Shown here piece after piece: positions 15,031 to 23,222 of a DNA stretch of 32,113 bases. Position numbers and translations under genes: made by a program. This DNA is from Chloroflexi bacterium GWB2_54_36. GTDB taxonomy: Bacteria > Chloroflexota > Anaerolineae > Anaerolineales > Anaerolineaceae. The stretch lies in assembly GCA_001796355.1 (NCBI GenBank), contig MGMG01000080.1, positions 1 through 32,113 of the forward strand. Direction: 5' to 3'. How positions within the stretch are numbered: the first letter of the stretch is position 1; each line of letters opens with the position of its first letter. The notes below the pieces were generated by a model. That model ran no database searches and was not told the origin of the DNA. It saw only the letters and a program-made list of their open reading frames with translations.

Positions 15031-16254
15031 TCAGGCCAATTTCTCAGCCAAAATTGCGGGGAACAGTGCGTAAAACTCGGTCGCTTTGACCATGTCGTCC
15101 AGTGAGACCGAATCCATTACCGTGTGAGCAGTTTCTTCATCGCCCGGGCCAAAACCAATGCTGGGGATGCCAGCCTTGCCAGCCCAGTAAATGCCGTTTG
15201 TGCTGAAATTCCACTTACCGGAAGCGCCTTCCGGCAGGCCGATCTGGGTGCGCGCTTCCAATCCGGCCTGAACCAGGGCATGCTGTTCTTCCAACGCCCA
15301 GGCGGGGAAATATTTGTCCACCGGGAAAACAAAGCCGGTGTAGGACGGCTCATCATAGAAAAGCGGCTCGACCTTGACTTTGCTCTTGAGTTCAGCCGGG
15401 ATCAAGGCCTCCACTTGAGCGATAGCCTCTTCTTTGGTTTCGCCGAAGGTCATGCGCCGGTCTATGTAAATGATGGCCTCATCCGGCACGGCGTTGATCG
15501 ATGGGGTCTTGACTACCATATCGCTAACGGTGATCTTGCCGTGGCCCAGGAAGGGATGATCGCCTAGTTTGGGTTCAAGATCGCGGATGCCGGCAATGAC
15601 TGGCAGCAAATTGTAAATGGCGTTATCGCCCAGGTGATTGCTGGCAGCGTGCGCGCTGCGGCCTTTGGAAACGACGCGCATTTCAACGCGACCTTTATGT
15701 CCGCGGTAAACCTGCATTTTGGTCGGCTCGCCAATCACGACAAAGTCCGGCCGCACGCCCGGGTCAACCTCGACAAAGGTGTTAGGGGCAATACCGTCAC
15801 ACCATTCTTCCATGTTGCCAAAATAATAGGCTGTCCAACCTTCGAGCAGACCCAATTGATTGGCTATGGCCAGCCCGTAAACCATACCGGGGGTCGAGCC
15901 TTTTTCGTCGCAAGCGCCGCGGCCATAGAAAATGCCATTTTCAACTTTACCGATGAACGGGTCATGCAGCCACTCGGTCGGGTCACCGATGCCAACGGTA
16001 TCGATATGCGAGTCGAATACCAGCGTACGCGCTCCGCTGCCGATCCGGCCAAGAATATTCCCCATTTTGTCGAAACGCACTTCGGCAAAGCCCAATTTCT
16101 TCATCTCGGCGCCGATGCGCTCGCCAACTTCGCCGATTTTTGAATCCATGCTGGGGATGGCTACAATATCGCGCATAAATTGAACGATAGCGCTGCGATG
16201 CCTGGCAACCTGCTCCTGTACTTGCTGAACTTTTTGACGATCAACCTTCGCCAT
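15031..16254 (-). CDS. ygeY: YgeY-family M20 metallohydrolase
   Basis: 407 aa. M20 peptidase/deacetylase fold with the metal ligands in order: H83 in VFDSHIDTVG, D116 in GRGACDEKG, E149-E150 in GNMEEW, D170 and a C-terminal His in ETAHTVMD. The dimerisation domain (about 185-290) is intact. It is close in style to YgeY, annotated as a selenium-metabolism-linked hydrolase, although no selenocysteine codon is present here. By context it would hydrolyse an amide or ureide bond of an intermediate on the way to the carbamoyltransferase substrate. It is followed by ygeW after 32 nt and preceded by the regulator gene by 42 nt, with an AAAGGA site upstream of the start. Confidence 0.87.
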   Translation of the reverse strand: MAKVDRQKVQQVQEQVARHRSAIVQFMRDIVAIPSMDSKIGEVGERIGAEMKKLGFAEVRFDKMGNILGRIGSGARTLVFDSHIDTVGIGDPTEWLHDPFIGKVENGIFYGRGACDEKGSTPGMVYGLAIANQLGLLEGWTAYYFGNMEEWCDGIAPNTFVEVDPGVRPDFVVIGEPTKMQVYRGHKGRVEMRVVSKGRSAHAASNHLGDNAIYNLLPVIAGIRDLEPKLGDHPFLGHGKITVSDMVVKTPSINAVPDEAIIYIDRRMTFGETKEEAIAQVEALIPAELKSKVKVEPLFYDEPSYTGFVFPVDKYFPAWALEEQHALVQAGLEARTQIGLPEGASGKWNFSTNGIYWAGKAGIPSIGFGPGDEETAHTVMDSVSLDDMVKATEFYALFPAILAEKLA

Positions 16255-16296
16255 ACAAAGTATCCTTTCTCTTCTCTCTTTGATTTATAAACCAGG

Positions 16297-17037
16297 TCAC
16301 ATTTCTGACTTTAAAAGAGTACCCACCCGCCGGACCACATGGAAGCGGAAATAACCCGGCAGGAAGAAACTGATCGAATAATCCACCACTCGACCATCCT
16401 GGTCATACAGCCAACCATTAAACTTTTCCATCACGTCGCCGCGCTGGATTTCCAAAGCCCGCGCCACCTCTGAAGTGGCCGCGACTGCGTTGATTTCTGT
16501 GTATGATTTGAGTAGTTTGGGCGAACCGCGCCGAATCAGCAGGTCTAACACGGAACCATTGAAACCCTCATCCAGATCATGCGCGGTCAGAACATTTTCC
16601 GGCAAAATGTCAATCAGATACGCTACGGGACGGTTATCGCCTAAGATGACGCGCTCAACCCTGACCAGTGGCGAACCTTCGTCCACGCCGAGTTGTCTCG
16701 CCAAATCGCTGTCAGCATTAACCTGGTTGATGCGCAGGTCGCCCATGGAGATTTTCAGGTTGATTGAATCTGCCGATGTTTCGATACTTTGCAGAACCTC
16801 CAAGCCGCTCTCGATCACGGAGGTCCGTCCAACGACAAAAGTGCCTATCCCCTGCCGGCGGCGGATTAATCCTTGCCCTTCGAAAGCGCGCATTGCTTCG
16901 CGTAAGGTCGCGCGAGATACACCCATTTGTTGCGCCAGTTGCGGCTCTGAGGGTAAACGGTCGCCCGGAACAGTTTTTTCGATCAGTTCAGCCAGCTCTA
17001 TTTGAAGACGCTGGTATGGATGAATATTATCGGTCAT
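16297..17037 (-). CDS. GntR-type transcription regulator with UTRA ligand domain (HutC subfamily)
   Basis: 246 aa. N-terminal winged helix (about 8-72) with the GntR signature PGDRLPSEPQLAQQMGVSRATLREAM, then GLIRRRQGIGTFV. The C-terminal part (about 95-240) fits a UTRA small-molecule-binding domain, with VERVILGDNRPVAY and a final IS.FLPGYFRFHVVR strand. The start overlaps the adenine-deaminase stop by ATGA, and a GGAGG lies in the end of that gene. It is the obvious local regulator: a repressor of the locus released by a pathway intermediate is the usual mode. Candidate operators are the TTGTC-A-GACAA dyad at 20412 and AACCATGGTT at 12927. Confidence 0.9.
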   Translation of the reverse strand: MTDNIHPYQRLQIELAELIEKTVPGDRLPSEPQLAQQMGVSRATLREAMRAFEGQGLIRRRQGIGTFVVGRTSVIESGLEVLQSIETSADSINLKISMGDLRINQVNADSDLARQLGVDEGSPLVRVERVILGDNRPVAYLIDILPENVLTAHDLDEGFNGSVLDLLIRRGSPKLLKSYTEINAVAATSEVARALEIQRGDVMEKFNGWLYDQDGRVVDYSISFFLPGYFRFHVVRRVGTLLKSEM

Positions 17038-18845
17038 GATGACTTTTCCTCCCTCTCGATTACAGAAACAAATTTGAACTGACGGACATCCACCACCCCC
17101 AGGTCAGAGATGCGCAGTTCGGGAATGACCACCAATGCCATCAAGCTGAGCTGCATATTGGGGTTGTTCAGGTTACAGCCGCAGGCAACGAACCCACGCA
17201 GCACCGTGGCAGCTTCTTCCGCTACTATTCTGGCTGGCTGGTCAGACATGAGACCGGCAATCGGTAAGCGAACCTTCCCGATCACCTGTCCCTCTTTAAC
17301 CACAACCTGCCCGCCGCCGCATGCGGCCAGTTCGTTGACTGCCTGAGCCATCATGGCGTCGTCGGTGCCAATGACGATCAAATGGTGGCTGTCGTGGGCA
17401 ACTGTGGTGGCTATGGCGCAATGAGGTGCAAGGTTGAACCCGTGTACCAGCCCAACTTGAACCCGTCCGCTGGAGACATGACGTTCGACCAGTGCGATTT
17501 TGATAATATCGTTTTCAAGGTCGATCTTAACCAACCCGTCTGCTACCTTCACCGGCAGATGCAGGTGGCGGTTGGGCGCCTGGTTTTCGATCACGCCGAT
17601 TACATGGGCAATGGCGGTACCACTTTGAATATTTTCGGCCTTCAAGCCAAAATCAGCGGCGCTTTTTGGACGCGGTAGATGCACCGAGTTGAGTACCCAA
17701 TCCGGATATGTTCTTGCAGGGTGTTCGATGCGCAAAGCGCCTTCTTCAGCCACAACCTGCCCGCGGGCAATGACCAGTTCAGCAGCAAAATCCTTCAGGT
17801 CCTGCGCCAGTACGATGTCCGCAAAACGGCCGGGAGCAATCAAGCCCATATCACGGCTGACGCCGAAATGCTCGGCAGTATTGATGGTAGCCATCTGAAT
17901 GGCAGTCAGGGGGTCAAGGCCCTGAGCAATGGCATGGCGCAGCACACGGTCCATGTGGCCTTCTTTCACCAGGGTGGCGGAATGTGAATCATCGGTGCAC
18001 AGCAGAAAACGCCGGGAGTCAAGCCCTTTTTCGGTTACCGCTTTGACCTGAGCAGCTACATCATGCCAGGCTGAGCCATAGCGCATCATCACTTTCATAC
18101 CCTGGCGAGCGCGCTGTATCGCATCGTTAACTGTTGTGCCTTCGTGGTCGTCTTCCGCACCACCGGCAGCGTACCCGTAGAATGGCAATCCCATGTCCGG
18201 CGAGGCATAATGCCCGCCAATCACTTTGCCGGCGTTGCGCGTGGCAGCCATTTCAGCATGAACGCTTTCCTGGCCGTTGAATACGCCCGGGAAGTTCATC
18301 ATTTCACCCAGGCCGACAATGCCTGGCCATTCCATCATTTCAGCCACGTCTGCCGGACTGATACTGGCGCCGGGGGTTTCGAAGCCAGGAGCGGACGGAA
18401 CGCACGACGGCGCCTGGACAAAAACATGCACAGGCTGGTCGGCGGCCTCGTCCACCATCAAGCGCACGCCTTTCAGGCCAAAGATATTGGCAATTTCATG
18501 CGGGTCGACGAACATGGCAGTGGTGCCGTGTGGAACTACTGCCCGGACAAATTCAGTTACGGTCAACATTCCCGACTCGACGTGCATATGACCATCCATC
18601 AGCCCCGGTACCAGGAAACGACCCTTTGCTTCAATGATTTTGGTCTGCGCGCCGATGGTATGACTGGCATCCGGACCGACATAGGCAATTCGGTCGTTTA
18701 AAATAGCGATATCCGTCTCCGGGACTATTTCGCCGGATTGGACGGAAACCCACTGACCTTTTCGGATGACCAGGTCAGCAGGTAGTCGTCCCATGGCGCA
18801 ATCCACTAATTTACGAGTGGATTCTGCAGTAACTTTCAAAACCAT
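17034..18845 (-). CDS. ade: Adenine deaminase
   Basis: 603 aa, normal for Ade. It converts adenine to hypoxanthine plus ammonia. Amidohydrolase-fold markers are complete: GLMDGHMHVESGM with H86/H88, FVDPHEIANIFG, VPSAPGFETPGA, GLGEMMNFPGV, LCTDDSHS and ATINTAEHFG, the last being strongly diagnostic of microbial adenine deaminase rather than adenosine deaminase. The C-terminal Ade-specific domain is present (HDSHHLIVIGTDD, AACGGGQVVVKEG). The start has a near-perfect GGAGGTGA site. It lies downstream of the ssnA-type gene behind a terminator-like hairpin, and is translationally coupled to the GntR gene. It gives the locus direct entry of adenine into the hypoxanthine branch of purine catabolism. 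Confidence 0.96.
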   Translation of the reverse strand: MVLKVTAESTRKLVDCAMGRLPADLVIRKGQWVSVQSGEIVPETDIAILNDRIAYVGPDASHTIGAQTKIIEAKGRFLVPGLMDGHMHVESGMLTVTEFVRAVVPHGTTAMFVDPHEIANIFGLKGVRLMVDEAADQPVHVFVQAPSCVPSAPGFETPGASISPADVAEMMEWPGIVGLGEMMNFPGVFNGQESVHAEMAATRNAGKVIGGHYASPDMGLPFYGYAAGGAEDDHEGTTVNDAIQRARQGMKVMMRYGSAWHDVAAQVKAVTEKGLDSRRFLLCTDDSHSATLVKEGHMDRVLRHAIAQGLDPLTAIQMATINTAEHFGVSRDMGLIAPGRFADIVLAQDLKDFAAELVIARGQVVAEEGALRIEHPARTYPDWVLNSVHLPRPKSAADFGLKAENIQSGTAIAHVIGVIENQAPNRHLHLPVKVADGLVKIDLENDIIKIALVERHVSSGRVQVGLVHGFNLAPHCAIATTVAHDSHHLIVIGTDDAMMAQAVNELAACGGGQVVVKEGQVIGKVRLPIAGLMSDQPARIVAEEAATVLRGFVACGCNLNNPNMQLSLMALVVIPELRISDLGVVDVRQFKFVSVIEREEKSS

Positions 18846-18862
18846 GTCACCTCCAGCTTAAG

Positions 18863-18897
18863 AAAGCAACCTGTATGGGGAATTCACAGGTTGCTTT
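18863..18897 (-). terminator. 12-bp hairpin terminator after the 8-oxoguanine deaminase-like gene
   Basis: AAAGCAACCTGT (18863-18874) and ACAGGTTGCTTT (18886-18897) pair perfectly around an 11-nt loop. It starts 8 nt past the stop codon, and on the minus strand the stem ends in GCTTTCTT, an interrupted U-tract. Likely an intrinsic terminator with some read-through into ade, whose ribosome-binding site follows at once. Confidence 0.75.
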
Positions 18898-18904
18898 AGG
18901 GGAT

Positions 18905-20290
18905 TCAGGTAATCAGTCGGGCAGCCGCTTGATTATGGGTTTCGATCTGACGGGGTAAATCTAGAGTCACAAGCATTCCCTGTTTAACCACATATTTGCC
19001 TTGCACGACGGTGTAATCAGTATTCCGCGGCTGACAAAATACCAACGCAGCCACCGGATCGTGCAGAGCGCCGGTGTATTCCAGGCGGTTTAGATCGTAG
19101 GCAATGAAGTCAGCGCATTTTCCGACCTCCAGCGAGCCAATATCGCGGCGGCCCAACACTGCAGCGCCGCCGCGCGTTGCCAGTTCCAACGCCTGCCTTC
19201 CGGTCAGCAGCGGGGGTGCATCTTCTGTGGAAAGCGATGCTCCGGCAAGACCCGCGCCAAGGCGCGCCAGCAGCATCGCCTGGCGCGCCTCTGCCAACAT
19301 GTGCGAACCATCATTACTGGCTGAACCGTCCACGCCCAGTCCAACCTTGACTCCGGCTCGTAGATAGCCGTTCAAAGGCGCAATGCCGGACCCAAGCCGC
19401 ATGTTGGACGACGGGCAGTGCGCCACGCCGCAGCCGTGGTGCGCGAACACCTGAATCTCCGGCAAATCGATATGGACAGCATGGGCAAACCAGACATCCT
19501 TACCAAGCCAGCCGACCGCTTCCATGTACGCCACCGGCCGGTGACCAAAGCGCTGCAGGCAAAATTCCTCTTCGTCCTGTGTCTCGGCCAGGTGTGTGTG
19601 CAGTTGCACACCATAATGTCGCGCCAGGACAGCACTTTCTTTCATCAACTCGCCGGTAACGCTGAACGGCGAGCACGGCGCCAGCACAATCTGGACCATC
19701 GCCCCGGGATTAGGATCGTGGTAGGTTTCAATCAGCCGAACGCTGTCGCGCAGAATTGCTTCTTCTGTGTCCACAACCGAGTCCGGCGGCAATCCGCCCT
19801 GGCTCTCGCCCAGGCTCATCGAACCGCGCGAAGCATGGATGCGCATGCCCATATCACGAGCAGCGGCGATTTCGTCATCCAACCGCGAGCCGTTGGGAAA
19901 CAAATACAGGTGATCAGAAGCCGTGGTGCAACCAGAGAGTGCCAGTTCAGCCAGTGCAGTCTGGGTCGAAATGTAAATATCATCCGGGCGCAATCGCGCC
20001 CAGATGGGATATAAAGTCTTGAGCCAGTTGAACAGGTTGGCATCCTGGGCAGCAGGCACCGCGCGGGTCAGGGTCTGGTAAAAATGATGGTGAGTGTTGA
20101 CCATCCCCGGCAGCACCACATGGCCTGTAAGGTCCAGTACTTCATCTGCCTCGGTGGGCAGGTCTGCGCTGGGTCCGACCTGTTCGATAAAGCCGTCGCG
20201 AATGAAAAGGCCTCCGCCCGGGATTTCCCGGCGCGTCCCGTCCATCGTCACTAAAACAGCGGCGTTCTTTACAAGCAATGTCTTGGGCAT
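18905..20290 (-). CDS. 8-oxoguanine deaminase-type amidohydrolase (SsnA/TrzA/AtzA group)
   Basis: 461 aa. Metal ligands: HxH at H67/H69 in NTHHHFYQTL, a His in LHTHLAET, a His in WFAHAVHID and the Asp in GVDGSASND. The segments NTHHHFYQTLTRAVPA, RGSMSLGESQGGLPPDS, LAPCSPFSVT and CPSSNMRLGSG match, as I remember it, the Pseudomonas 8-oxoguanine deaminase group (8-oxoguanine to urate plus ammonia) more closely than guanine deaminase or chlorohydrolases. The SsnA protein of the E. coli purine-linked locus belongs to the same broad group. It is the first gene of the catabolic segment: upstream is a promoter-like region with a dyad, downstream a hairpin terminator. The SD is poor. Family firm, exact substrate moderately sure. 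Confidence 0.85.
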   Translation of the reverse strand: MPKTLLVKNAAVLVTMDGTRREIPGGGLFIRDGFIEQVGPSADLPTEADEVLDLTGHVVLPGMVNTHHHFYQTLTRAVPAAQDANLFNWLKTLYPIWARLRPDDIYISTQTALAELALSGCTTASDHLYLFPNGSRLDDEIAAARDMGMRIHASRGSMSLGESQGGLPPDSVVDTEEAILRDSVRLIETYHDPNPGAMVQIVLAPCSPFSVTGELMKESAVLARHYGVQLHTHLAETQDEEEFCLQRFGHRPVAYMEAVGWLGKDVWFAHAVHIDLPEIQVFAHHGCGVAHCPSSNMRLGSGIAPLNGYLRAGVKVGLGVDGSASNDGSHMLAEARQAMLLARLGAGLAGASLSTEDAPPLLTGRQALELATRGGAAVLGRRDIGSLEVGKCADFIAYDLNRLEYTGALHDPVAALVFCQPRNTDYTVVQGKYVVKQGMLVTLDLPRQIETHNQAAARLIT

Positions 20291-20354
20291 GAGTCTGAGA
20301 GATCAGAGTTCAATAAATGGTTGGAGAGTTGTTTTATTTCGTTCGCGCCAACGG

Positions 20355-20375
20355 CGCTGGCATATGCTGCCAGCG
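20355..20375 (-). promoter_or_regulatory. Stable hairpin in the leader of the 8-oxoguanine deaminase-like gene
   Basis: CGCTGGCA/TGCCAGCG, 8 bp with a 5-nt loop. An overlapping small GCGCC/GGCGC stem lies at 20345-20357 and shares three bases with the first, so the two compete or stack. Both sit between the predicted promoter and the start codon, in a leader of about 85 nt. No U-run follows; a role in mRNA stability or attenuation is possible. Confidence 0.4.
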
Positions 20376-20383
20376 ACACCTTA

Positions 20384-20411
20384 AGTGTAGTCAATTTAAC
20401 TCAAAAGTCAA
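20384..20411 (-). promoter_or_regulatory. Predicted sigma-70-type promoter for the purine-type locus
   Basis: On the minus strand TTGACT (20411-20406), 16-nt spacer, TACACT (20389-20384). The -35 matches five of six consensus bases and the -10 four of six. The expected start is about 85-90 nt upstream of the 8-oxoguanine deaminase-like gene, whose own region is otherwise free of promoters. AATTGACT occurs twice in this stretch. Confidence 0.5.
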
Positions 20412-20422
20412 TTGTCAGACAA
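20412..20422. promoter_or_regulatory. Candidate operator dyad TTGTC-A-GACAA
   Basis: Perfect 5+5 palindrome with one central base, directly upstream of and touching the predicted -35 box. Its size and TTGTC/GACAA arms resemble operators of HutC-type GntR regulators, one of which is encoded in this locus. A partial copy (TCAGACAAC) recurs in the folD upstream region at about 21387-21395. Confidence 0.4.
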
Positions 20423-20435
20423 CATCCAAATGTCA

Positions 20436-21314
20436 CTATTTTTCTGCCAATTCGGCGCCGCGCAAGGTATTTTGCAGCAGCATGGCAATGGTCATGGGGC
20501 CAACGCCGCCCGGTACAGGGGTGATGTGGCTGGCAACTTCCTTGACCTCGTCAAAAGCGACATCGCCTACCAGTCGATATCCGCTTTTTTTGGAGGCATC
20601 TTCGATGCGGTTGATGCCTACATCGATCACCACTGCGCCGGGTTTCACCCAGTCGCCGCGTACCATTTCGGGCCGTCCTACGGCTGCGATCAATACGTCA
20701 GCTTCCCGGACAATAGCCGGCAGGTCTTTGGAGCGGGAATGGCAGATGGTCACCGTGGCGTCGGCGCGCACCAGCAGTAGCGCAACCGGCATGCCAACGA
20801 TATTGGAACGACCGAGAACCACGGCGTTCACGCCGCGCAAGGTTGGTAAAGTTTTTTCGAGTAAATAAATGCAGCCCGCCGGGGTGCACGGCACAAAGGC
20901 CGGTTCACGACCCTTTTGGGCCAGCCGCCCGATATTGATCGGGTGGAAGCCGTCCACGTCTTTATTCAAGTTGATGGTATTCAGCACTGCTTCTTCGTCC
21001 AGGTGGGATGGCAGCGGCAGTTGGACCAGAATTCCATTGACCCGGCTGTCCTGGTTGAGCTCGCGGACCGCGCTTTCCACCTCCGCCTGGGTGGCAGTGG
21101 CAGCTAATTCAACGCCAAAGGATTGGATGCCCGCCTCTTCGCAGGCCTTTCTTTTTGACCGCACATACACTTGCGAGGCTGGATTATCCCCCACCAAAAC
21201 CGTCGCCAACCCGGGAACAGGCTTTCCAGCAGCCAGCCGTTCCGTCACCGAAACTTTTACTTTCGCGCGAATATCTTCAGCAATTGCTTTCCCATCGATT
21301 ATTTCAGCAGTCAT
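20436..21314 (-). CDS. folD: Bifunctional methylenetetrahydrofolate dehydrogenase / methenyltetrahydrofolate cyclohydrolase
   Basis: 292 aa from ATG at 21314, preferred over an in-frame TTG six codons upstream because GGAAGAGGG lies just before the ATG. Interconverts 5,10-methylene-, methenyl- and 10-formyl-tetrahydrofolate with NAD(P). Family motifs are all present: [83 protein letters not shown] and [15 protein letters not shown] [14 protein letters not shown]. It is a general one-carbon gene and could be in the neighbourhood by chance; in purine-fermenting bacteria it also processes the C1 units freed from the ring. Confidence 0.96.
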   Translation of the reverse strand: MTAEIIDGKAIAEDIRAKVKVSVTERLAAGKPVPGLATVLVGDNPASQVYVRSKRKACEEAGIQSFGVELAATATQAEVESAVRELNQDSRVNGILVQLPLPSHLDEEAVLNTINLNKDVDGFHPINIGRLAQKGREPAFVPCTPAGCIYLLEKTLPTLRGVNAVVLGRSNIVGMPVALLLVRADATVTICHSRSKDLPAIVREADVLIAAVGRPEMVRGDWVKPGAVVIDVGINRIEDASKKSGYRLVGDVAFDEVKEVASHITPVPGGVGPMTIAMLLQNTLRGAELAEK

Positions 21315-21371
21315 TTCCCTCTTCCTTTTCAATTTTGAAACGGATATTGAATCGATGAACTCCCCGCTAAA

Positions 21372-21398
21372 CGGGTTGTATAATCATCAGACAACCCG
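21372..21398. promoter_or_regulatory. Inverted repeat in the folD-ugd divergent region
   Basis: CGGGTTGT (21372-21379) and ACAACCCG (21391-21398) pair perfectly around an 11-nt spacer that contains most of a TATAAT on the plus strand. Placed between divergently transcribed folD and ugd. Could be an operator; no regulator is identified. Confidence 0.35.
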
Positions 21399-21516
21399 CA
21401 AGAAAATTATACTCTGATCTTCGAAAACCGCCCCGCAAACCTGCCGCTTTTCAAAAATATTAATAATAACTCCCAATTTCGGGAGCTTTATCCCCTAGGA
21501 CGGCTGACTAATAAGC

Positions 21517-21537
21517 TATAATTTGGCAACTGGGAGG
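21517..21537 (+). promoter_or_regulatory. -10 box and ribosome-binding site for UDP-glucose dehydrogenase
   Basis: TATAAT at 21517-21522 with no clear -35, and GGAGG at 21533-21537 10 nt before the ATG at 21548. The short distance between the two implies a leader of about 20 nt. Confidence 0.45.
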
Positions 21538-21547
21538 AATTTCATTT

Positions 21548-22864
21548 ATGAGCAAACTCTGTGTGATTGGAACCGGCTACGTAGGACTGGTGACCGGCAC
21601 ATGCTTCGCTGATTTAGGCAGTGAAGTTCACTGTATGGATATCGATGCAAGCCGCATCGAGAGGCTAAAACAGGGCGTTATGCCAATTTATGAACCAGGC
21701 CTCGAGCAGTTGGTTGCGCAAAACGTAAAATCCGGCCGTTTAAATTTTACCTCCGACATTACTGAAGCCCTGCAAGGCGCTGATTTTGCCTTCATCGCGG
21801 TTGGCACCCCCTCTGGAGAGGAAGGCGAAGCCGACCTCCAATACGTAAGGGTAGCAGCCGAAGCCATAGCCGACCTGGTGGATCACCCGATCGTCGTAGT
21901 GAATAAGTCCACAGTGCCGGTTGGCACAGGTGACTGGGTTGCAGACATCATTCGGCGGCGCCGCGGTGGCAAGCCGCTGGATTTTGCTGTCGTTTCCAAT
22001 CCGGAGTTCCTGCGCGAGGGCTCAGCGATCAACGATTTTATGGACCCCGACCGGGTCATCCTCGGGTCGCTCGACCGCGCGGCAGCGACAAAAGTCGCCC
22101 AGTTGTACCTCAGCCTGCGCTGCCCGATCATGATCACCGATTTACGCACCGCTGAGATGATCAAATACGCATCCAACGCATTTTTGGCTACGCGCATCTC
22201 TTTTATCAATGAAATCGCCACCATCTGTGAGGAACTTGGTGCTGACGTTGGTCAGGTAGCCGAGGGGATGGGGTTGGATAAACGCATCGGGCGCTCGTTC
22301 CTGGATGCTGGTTTAGGCTGGGGCGGCTCGTGCTTCCCCAAAGATGTCAAGGCATTGGCGCACATGGCGGTCATTCACGGCTCCAACCCCCAGTTGCTGC
22401 AGGCCGTGATGGACATCAACCGTAACCAGCGGCGCCGGGTGCTGCTGCGCCTGCGCAAAGCGCTTGGCGGGTTGGATGAGAAGGTGATCGGCATTTTAGG
22501 CTTGTCCTTTAAACCCAATACAGACGACATCCGTGAAGCCCCTGCGCTCGAATTGATCCATTTGCTCGAAAATGAAGGCGCGGTGATCCAGGCTTACGAC
22601 CCCCAGGCAATGGACAACGCCAGCAAGGTGTTGACGAAGACCCACCTGGTGAAGACGCCATACGAGGTCGCTGCCGGAGCGGACGCGCTGGTGCTGGCCA
22701 CTGAATGGAATGAGTTCAAACAGTTGGATTTCGAGCGGGTCGCGCAATTAATGCGCGGCAAATTGATCCTGGATGGACGCAATCAGTGGGATGCTGACCG
22801 CCTGCGCGCCCTGGGCTTTACCTATTACGGCATCGGCCGCGGCAACAACGGGAACGGGCAGTAA
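21548..22864 (+). CDS. ugd: UDP-glucose 6-dehydrogenase
   Basis: 438 aa, typical. Oxidises UDP-glucose to UDP-glucuronate with two NAD+, feeding capsule or cell-surface polysaccharide. The N-terminal Rossmann motif [61 protein letters not shown], and the catalytic cysteine C262 in [10 protein letters not shown] are all intact; the C-terminal domain has [15 protein letters not shown]. It stands alone on the plus strand between folD and uvrA, both minus-strand genes. The closely related GDP-mannose dehydrogenase is less likely given the [11 protein letters not shown] and FKPNTDD motifs. Confidence 0.95.
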   Translation: MSKLCVIGTGYVGLVTGTCFADLGSEVHCMDIDASRIERLKQGVMPIYEPGLEQLVAQNVKSGRLNFTSDITEALQGADFAFIAVGTPSGEEGEADLQYVRVAAEAIADLVDHPIVVVNKSTVPVGTGDWVADIIRRRRGGKPLDFAVVSNPEFLREGSAINDFMDPDRVILGSLDRAAATKVAQLYLSLRCPIMITDLRTAEMIKYASNAFLATRISFINEIATICEELGADVGQVAEGMGLDKRIGRSFLDAGLGWGGSCFPKDVKALAHMAVIHGSNPQLLQAVMDINRNQRRRVLLRLRKALGGLDEKVIGILGLSFKPNTDDIREAPALELIHLLENEGAVIQAYDPQAMDNASKVLTKTHLVKTPYEVAAGADALVLATEWNEFKQLDFERVAQLMRGKLILDGRNQWDADRLRALGFTYYGIGRGNNGNGQ

Positions 22865-22996
22865 ACATCTTTAGAGTCGGTCTTTGACCCATCCTTTTGA
22901 ACCCGAAATTTGAATAATCATACCGAATGCGGTTAATGTGGAGTAATCTGGCAGCTTGCCCGGGAATGTCTGAAAAGAACAAATTTGTCACCGTAG

Positions 22997-23047
22997 CGGC
23001 ACGGGGAGTATCATTGCAAAGCTGACCTGTTCAATACCCCCGTGCCG
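22997..23047. repeat. Inverted repeat 1 (CGGCACGGGG arms)
   Basis: CGGCACGGGG-a-GTAT and ATAC-CCCCGTGCCG arms, one unpaired base, loop of about 22 nt. It can form a 13-14 bp stem on either strand. Confidence 0.7.
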
Positions 23048-23058
23048 ATTCCAAGATC

Positions 23059-23109
23059 GGGCGCGGGGTTTCGTTAATCACACACCATAATTTGAAAAAC
23101 CCCGCGCCC
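23059..23109. repeat. Inverted repeat 2 (GGGCGCGGGGTTT arms)
   Basis: GGGCGCGGGGTTT (23059-23071) and AAACCCCGCGCCC (23097-23109) pair perfectly over 13 bp around a 25-nt AT-rich loop. No U-run in either direction at the usual place, though the stem foot has T/A triplets. Confidence 0.75.
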
Positions 23110-23150
23110 CTACCGACGAAGTATCGAATTTTGTTGGGGTTAGAGATTCT

Positions 23151-23184
23151 GTAGGTCTGATTGCCTTGCGGCAATCCGACCTAC
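23151..23184. repeat. Inverted repeat 3 (GTAGGTC-GATTGCC hairpin)
   Basis: GTAGGTC-t-GATTGCC, a TTGC loop, GGCAATC-c-GACCTAC: a 15-position stem with a single T/C mismatch and a tetraloop. This compact form is typical of dispersed REP-like palindromes and is 39 bp from the uvrA stop. Confidence 0.75.
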
Positions 23185-23222
23185 GAAAAATCCTGTCCTT
23201 ACGGTTGGGAAGCTAAAGCTGA

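Larger units (their letters stand above)
22865..23222. other. 358-bp convergent gene-free region with three inverted repeats
   Basis: Lies between the stops of ugd and uvrA. No start-to-stop frame with a ribosome-binding site is seen. The right two-thirds is filled by three separate inverted repeats listed individually; the left third (22865-22996) holds nothing I can name. Confidence 0.7.

Noticed and set aside
15031..16254. Selenocysteine in the YgeY-like protein, suggested by the family's link to selenium metabolism
   Set aside because: No in-frame TGA is found before the normal stop and the metal ligands are ordinary residues.
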